A stretch of 64,000 nt of DNA, taken from contig LR698958.1 in assembly GCA_902381685.1 (NCBI GenBank), positions 559,672 to 623,671 of the forward strand. The letters are read 5' to 3'. The translations under genes were made by a program, and so were the position numbers. The notes below the pieces were generated by a model that saw only the letters and a program-made list of their open reading frames with translations, made no database searches and was not told the origin of the DNA. Below are positions 59,937-64,000 of this stretch, piece by piece. Numbering within the stretch: the stretch's first letter is position 1; each line of letters starts with the position of its first letter. Source of the stretch: Lachnospiraceae bacterium. Lineage in GTDB: Bacteria > Bacillota > Clostridia > Lachnospirales > Lachnospiraceae.

Positions 59937-61577
59937 ATGGAAGAAAAAATGTTTTGCTATCAATGCCAGGAGACGGCCGGCTGTAAGGGGTGTACCATGT
60001 CCGGCGTATGCGGGAAAAAGCCAGATGTGGCTGCTATGCAGGATCTTCTGGTTTATGTGACAAAAGGAATATCCGCAGTTACTACGATGCTGCGAAAGGA
60101 AGGAAAAAACATATCCGCCGAGGTGAATCACTTAATTACACTAAACCTGTTTACGACGATCACCAATGCGAATTTTGATAAAGAAAGTATCGAAGAAAGA
60201 ATTCGCACTACGTTGGAAGTCAAAGATTCCCTGCTGGAGGAACTTCACAATCCGACCGATCTGCCGGAAGCGGCAAAATGGTCCGGTCTTGGGGATTGGG
60301 AGGAAAAGGCGAAGACGGTGGGCGTGCTTTCCACAGAAAATGAAGACATTCGGTCATTGCGGGAACTGATTACCTACGGACTGAAAGGTTTGTCCGCTTA
60401 TTCTAAACACGCAAATGTACTTCTGCATGATTCGGAAGAGGTTGATGAATTTCTTCAGCGGGCGTTGGCGGCTACGCTGAATGATACTCTCAGCGTGGAC
60501 GATTTGGTTGCACTGACTATGGAGACGGGAAAATACGGTGTATCCGGTATGGCTTTGCTGGACAAGGCTAATACAGAGACGTATGGAAATCCTGAAATTA
60601 CAAAGGTAAATATCGGCGTCCGAAAAAATCCGGGAATTCTTGTGTCAGGACATGACCTGCGGGATTTGGAAATGTTGTTGCAACAGACACAGGGAATAGG
60701 GGTAGATGTTTATACACATTCTGAAATGCTGCCGGCACATTACTATCCTGCCTTTAAAAAGTACCAGAATTTTGTCGGTAACTACGGAAATGCATGGTGG
60801 AAACAAAAAGAGGAATTTGAGTCTTTTAACGGTCCTATATTAATGACGACAAACTGCATTGTACCGCCGAAGGACAGCTATAAAGACAGGCTGTATACAA
60901 CCGGGGCAGCGGGATATTCGGGCTGCACGCATATTCCGGGAGAAATCGGAGAACAGAAAGATTTTTCCGCGCTCATTGAACACGCGAAAAAATGCGCAGC
61001 TCCAAATGAAATCGAGACAGGGGAAATTATCGGTGGATTTGCCCATGCACAGGTACTGGCTTTGGCGGACAAAGTGGTGGAGGCCGTAAAAAGCGGCGCA
61101 ATCAAAAAATTTGTAGTTATGGGTGGCTGCGATGGACGGGCGAAGAGCCGGAATTACTATACGGAATTTGCCAAAGCGCTTCCAAGGGATACGGTAATTC
61201 TAACTGCAGGCTGTGCAAAATATAAGTACAATAAGTTACCGTTGGGTGACATTAATGGAATTCCCCGTATTTTAGATGCGGGCCAGTGTAATGATTGTTA
61301 TTCACTGGCAGTGATTGCACTAAAACTTAAAGAAGTTTTTGGCTTAGATGATATTAACGATTTGCCGATTATTTATAATATCGCATGGTATGAGCAGAAA
61401 GCGGTAATTGTTCTGCTGGCTCTGTTGTATCTTGGTGTAAAAAATATCCATCTTGGCCCGACACTTCCCGCTTTCTTAAGTCCTAACGTTGCAAAAGTTT
61501 TGGTGGAGAATTTTGGTATCGCAGGAATCGGTACTGTGGAAGACGATTTAAAATTGTTTTTTAGTGAAAATAATTAA
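59937..61577 (+). CDS. hcp: hybrid-cluster protein (hydroxylamine / NO reductase), class I
   Basis: 546 residues. The N-terminal cysteines follow C-x2-C-x8-C-x5-C (Cys7, 10, 19, 25), the class I pattern of strict anaerobes. Later hybrid-cluster ligands are visible in [54 protein letters not shown] and [10 protein letters not shown]. The enzyme reduces hydroxylamine and nitric oxide under nitrosative stress in the cytoplasm. It stands alone with a strong GGAGG ribosome site and a likely redox-responsive operator upstream. Confidence 0.93.
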   Translation: MEEKMFCYQCQETAGCKGCTMSGVCGKKPDVAAMQDLLVYVTKGISAVTTMLRKEGKNISAEVNHLITLNLFTTITNANFDKESIEERIRTTLEVKDSLLEELHNPTDLPEAAKWSGLGDWEEKAKTVGVLSTENEDIRSLRELITYGLKGLSAYSKHANVLLHDSEEVDEFLQRALAATLNDTLSVDDLVALTMETGKYGVSGMALLDKANTETYGNPEITKVNIGVRKNPGILVSGHDLRDLEMLLQQTQGIGVDVYTHSEMLPAHYYPAFKKYQNFVGNYGNAWWKQKEEFESFNGPILMTTNCIVPPKDSYKDRLYTTGAAGYSGCTHIPGEIGEQKDFSALIEHAKKCAAPNEIETGEIIGGFAHAQVLALADKVVEAVKSGAIKKFVVMGGCDGRAKSRNYYTEFAKALPRDTVILTAGCAKYKYNKLPLGDINGIPRILDAGQCNDCYSLAVIALKLKEVFGLDDINDLPIIYNIAWYEQKAVIVLLALLYLGVKNIHLGPTLPAFLSPNVAKVLVENFGIAGIGTVEDDLKLFFSENN

Positions 61578-61600
61578 ATAGCAGTTTCAATTAATATTGG

Positions 61601-61640
61601 GAGCAGGAACGAAGTTGGCGTTCCTGCTCTTTAACTTTTT
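61601..61640 (+). terminator. terminator of hcp
   Basis: GAGCAGGAACG (61601-61611) and CGTTCCTGCTC (61619-61629), then T-rich sequence. Confidence 0.88.
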
Positions 61641-61705
61641 ATTATACCATTTTCGCGGATTTGTATTATAATAAGTAAATAATAAAACGAAAGAAAGGAG
61701 TAGTT

Positions 61706-62899
61706 ATGGTTACATTATTTCTTATTCCTATATACATTTTGTTCAGTGTATATTTGTGCAGGTGGTTATTCCGCTGGCTGAATTCCTGTCATTGCTGGTT
61801 TCAAAATAAAGTGACGAAAATTGTTATCATCTCAGCGTACATTTTTGTTTCCTCCACGGTCATTATAAGTTTTCTCCTCCCGGTATCACCTGTTCAAAGA
61901 GTATTGAAACAAATCAGCAATTACTGGCTTGGGACACTGGTCTATATTTTTCTTGTTGTTCTTCTCGCCGATGTGGGAAGAATCATTCTGAAACGAACAA
62001 AGTGGATTTCAAATGAAAAACTATCTTCCGGACGGACATTTGTCATTACGGGAGGAATCTGTATTGTGCTTATCGCGGGCATAAGTATTTATGGTATTTT
62101 AAATGCGCGAAATATCCGCACAACTGCTTATGATGTCACAATCGAAAAAGACGCAGGAGAATTAGAGGATTTAAAAATCGCATTGGTGGCAGATTTGCAT
62201 TTGGGCTACAGTATAGGCGATTACCATATGGAACAGATGGTTGAGAAAATAAATAAAATGGATGCGGATATTGTTCTGATTGCGGGGGATATTTTTGACA
62301 ATGATTATGACGCTCTATATCCCCCGGACTATTTAATCAAAACACTGCGGGGGATAAAAAGCAAATACGGAGTGTACGCCTGCTATGGAAATCACGATAT
62401 ACAGGAAAAAATTCTTGTTGGATTTACCTTCCCGGGTGGAGAGAAAAAACAGAGTGATCTGCGAATGGACGAATTTTTGAAGAAGGCAAATATAAAATTG
62501 TTGAGAGACGAGGCTGTTTTAATTGACAACGCATTCTACCTTGTATCAAGACCGGATTACAAGTGTCCGGGAAGAGGGATTGAACAGAGAAAAACTCCGG
62601 AGCAAATTACAGCAGAACTGGATAAAACAAAACCGATTCTTGTCATGGAACATGAGCCGAAAGAAATTGAGGAATTGGAAGAAGCGGGGGCGGATATGCA
62701 GTTGAGCGGCCACACACATGACGGGCAAATATGGCCTGGAACATGGCTTATAAAATGTTTTTGGAAAAATCCATACGGTTACATGAAAGAGGGAAATTTA
62801 CACAGCATTGTCACATCAGGAATAGGGGTGTATGGTCCTGCCATGCGTGTCGATTCTAAAAGTGAAATTTGTGAAATACATGTATCATTTCAACAGTAA
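61706..62899 (+). CDS. membrane-attached metallophosphoesterase
   Basis: 397 residues. Four hydrophobic helices span the first ~135 residues. A calcineurin-like phosphoesterase domain of the YkuE type follows: VADLHLGYSIGDYH, IAGDIFDND, YGNHDIQE, MEHEPKE and LSGHTHDGQIWPG, giving a complete two-metal site. The catalytic part probably faces outside. Substrates of related proteins include phospholipid or undecaprenyl derivatives, but the target is not known. AAAGGAG ribosome site. Confidence 0.88.
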   Translation: MVTLFLIPIYILFSVYLCRWLFRWLNSCHCWFQNKVTKIVIISAYIFVSSTVIISFLLPVSPVQRVLKQISNYWLGTLVYIFLVVLLADVGRIILKRTKWISNEKLSSGRTFVITGGICIVLIAGISIYGILNARNIRTTAYDVTIEKDAGELEDLKIALVADLHLGYSIGDYHMEQMVEKINKMDADIVLIAGDIFDNDYDALYPPDYLIKTLRGIKSKYGVYACYGNHDIQEKILVGFTFPGGEKKQSDLRMDEFLKKANIKLLRDEAVLIDNAFYLVSRPDYKCPGRGIEQRKTPEQITAELDKTKPILVMEHEPKEIEELEEAGADMQLSGHTHDGQIWPGTWLIKCFWKNPYGYMKEGNLHSIVTSGIGVYGPAMRVDSKSEICEIHVSFQQ

Positions 62900-62915
62900 G
62901 GAAAAGAGGGTAATA

Positions 62916-64000
62916 ATGAGAACAAAAGTAAAAACAGACAGAACACATTACTTATTTGATAACAAAGCAATTATTGCGTTAATTATTCCGCTGATTATTG
63001 AACAACTTCTGGCAGTGCTTGTAGGCATGGCGGACTCTGTTATGATTGCCAGTGTAGGGGAGGCAGCCGTATCCGGTGTATCGCTTGTGGATAATGTAAT
63101 GGTACTTTTGATTAATTTATTTGGAGCGCTTGCAACCGGAGGTTCTGTTGTTGCGGGACAGTATCTCGGTAAAAAACAGGAAGAAAAAGCGGACAGGGCA
63201 TCAAACCAGCTTATATGGTTTATTACAATCTGTGCAATCGGGATTACAATTCTTGTCTATTTGGGGAAAAGTTTTATGTTACAGACCGTATTTGGGGAAA
63301 TCGCGCCTGACGTTAGGGGATATGCGAACACATACCTCTTAATTGTAACGGCATCTATACCGTTTATTGCTTTATATAACGGCGGTGCAGCCATTTTTCG
63401 TACAATGGGAAATGCAAAAGTGACAATGATTGTTTCTCTTATTATGAATGCGGTAAATGTGATCGGAAATGCCACTTTAATTTACGGGTTTCATATGGGT
63501 GCGGAAGGGGTTGCCATTCCGACATTAGTATCACGAATGGTTGCGGCTGTTTTGATAGTTATTCTTCTTCTTAATCCAAAACAGGTTCTGCATTTACAAA
63601 AAACACTCAAATATCGTCCTGACTGGAAAATGATAAAGAATATTTTAGGACTGGGCATTCCAAACGGTTTGGAAAACAGTATGTTTCAGTTAGGAAAAAT
63701 TATGGTATTGAGTTTAGTTTCCACATTTGGTACATATGCCATTGCCGCAAATGCGGTGAGCAATGCAGTGGCTATGTTTCAAATCCTGCCGGGAATGGCG
63801 ATTTCGCTGGCAGTTACAACCGTTATTTCCAGATGCGTAGGTGCAAAAGACTACGAGCAGGTTTCTTATTACACAAAAAAGTTAATGACAATCACTTATG
63901 CCTGCATGATAGTGACAAATGTCATTATTTATTTGTTGCTTCCTGTCATTATGCAAATATATAATCTGTCCGCAAAAACCTCTCAGGTAACGGAGCAGAT
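62916..64000 (+). CDS. MATE-family efflux transporter, 3'-partial
   Basis: 361 complete codons are visible and the frame is still open at the end of the window. The N terminus has the MATE family pattern IIPLIIEQLLAVLVGMADSVMIA, GGSVVAGQYLGKKQ and AAIFRTMGNAK. The second half opens with LGIPNGLENSMFQLGK and the segment AANAVSNAVAMFQILPGMA. At least ten helices are visible. It exports cationic drugs or metabolites with sodium or protons. AAGAGGG upstream of the ATG; it follows the phosphoesterase by 16 bases. Confidence 0.9.
   Translation, partial: MRTKVKTDRTHYLFDNKAIIALIIPLIIEQLLAVLVGMADSVMIASVGEAAVSGVSLVDNVMVLLINLFGALATGGSVVAGQYLGKKQEEKADRASNQLIWFITICAIGITILVYLGKSFMLQTVFGEIAPDVRGYANTYLLIVTASIPFIALYNGGAAIFRTMGNAKVTMIVSLIMNAVNVIGNATLIYGFHMGAEGVAIPTLVSRMVAAVLIVILLLNPKQVLHLQKTLKYRPDWKMIKNILGLGIPNGLENSMFQLGKIMVLSLVSTFGTYAIAANAVSNAVAMFQILPGMAISLAVTTVISRCVGAKDYEQVSYYTKKLMTITYACMIVTNVIIYLLLPVIMQIYNLSAKTSQVTEQ

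Overview
The window reads as chromosome of a low-G+C, strictly anaerobic, spore-forming Clostridia, most likely Lachnospiraceae. The indicators are the gene set (SpoIIR, SpoIIID, a SipL-like SPOCS/LysM protein, class I hybrid-cluster protein, ECF transporters, UMF1-type MFS), strong AGGAGG-type ribosome sites and a modest G+C. I cannot fix the genus. No rRNA, tRNA, CRISPR array or intact insertion sequence is visible, and no gene-free stretch exceeds 300 bases.

Layout. 1-3700: housekeeping (3' end of a catalytically dead-looking HtrA-like protein, YhaM-type exoribonuclease, RlmD-type rRNA methyltransferase). 3748-8019: accessory patch with an AT-rich DUF262-DUF1524 (GmrSD/SspE-like) restriction candidate followed by mobile-element scars (TnpV-like and DUF6809 genes, a broken HTH/zinc-finger gene, a truncated hydrolase). 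8047-16659: envelope and glycan locus (membrane Asp-box protein, secreted GH30 plus F5/8C, AraC regulator, membrane-anchored helical protein, 998-aa cell-surface parallel beta-helix protein). 16786-23082: CcdA-TlpA fusion, zinc-dependent phospholipase-C-like protein, UMF1 transporter, LD-carboxypeptidase, lipoprotein, alanine symporter. 23122-26550: an XRE-type regulator whose frame breaks at a ten-G tract, divergent from two small membrane proteins, then an Rpn-type nuclease gene.

26637-33762 (minus strand): Cof phosphatase, MurF, Ddl, nicotinate phosphoribosyltransferase, a frameshifted PlsC-type acyltransferase, MalQ. 33872-47174 (plus strand): PrcB-like lipoprotein, SipL-like protein, IspE, GntR regulator, SpoIIR, CDF transporter, acyl-ACP thioesterase, CvfB, HPr-like protein, DnaE, PfkA, MurI, DUF1934. 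47197-52695: a small anchored protein, a trigger-factor-like lipoprotein, a LytTR/membrane pair, HIRAN and WYL proteins, a 5'-truncated LprI-like relic, SpoIIID.

52933-59776 is a compact nucleoside/ribose operon: a LacI-type repressor fused to a ribokinase-like domain, a separate ribokinase, a nucleoside hydrolase and a complete four-gene ECF importer. The simplest reading is that a nucleoside enters through the ECF transporter, the hydrolase splits it to base and ribose, ribokinase makes ribose-5-phosphate, and the fusion protein senses a sugar and controls the operon. The window closes with hcp behind a perfect 20-bp palindrome placed like an activator site, a membrane-attached metallophosphoesterase and the 5' part of a MATE exporter.

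The points most worth following up are the LacI-ribokinase fusion with its altered active-site motif, the ten-G tract in the regulator, the HtrA-like protein lacking all three catalytic residues, the ECF ATPase with a degenerate signature motif, and the hcp operator. All family assignments were made by eye from motifs.
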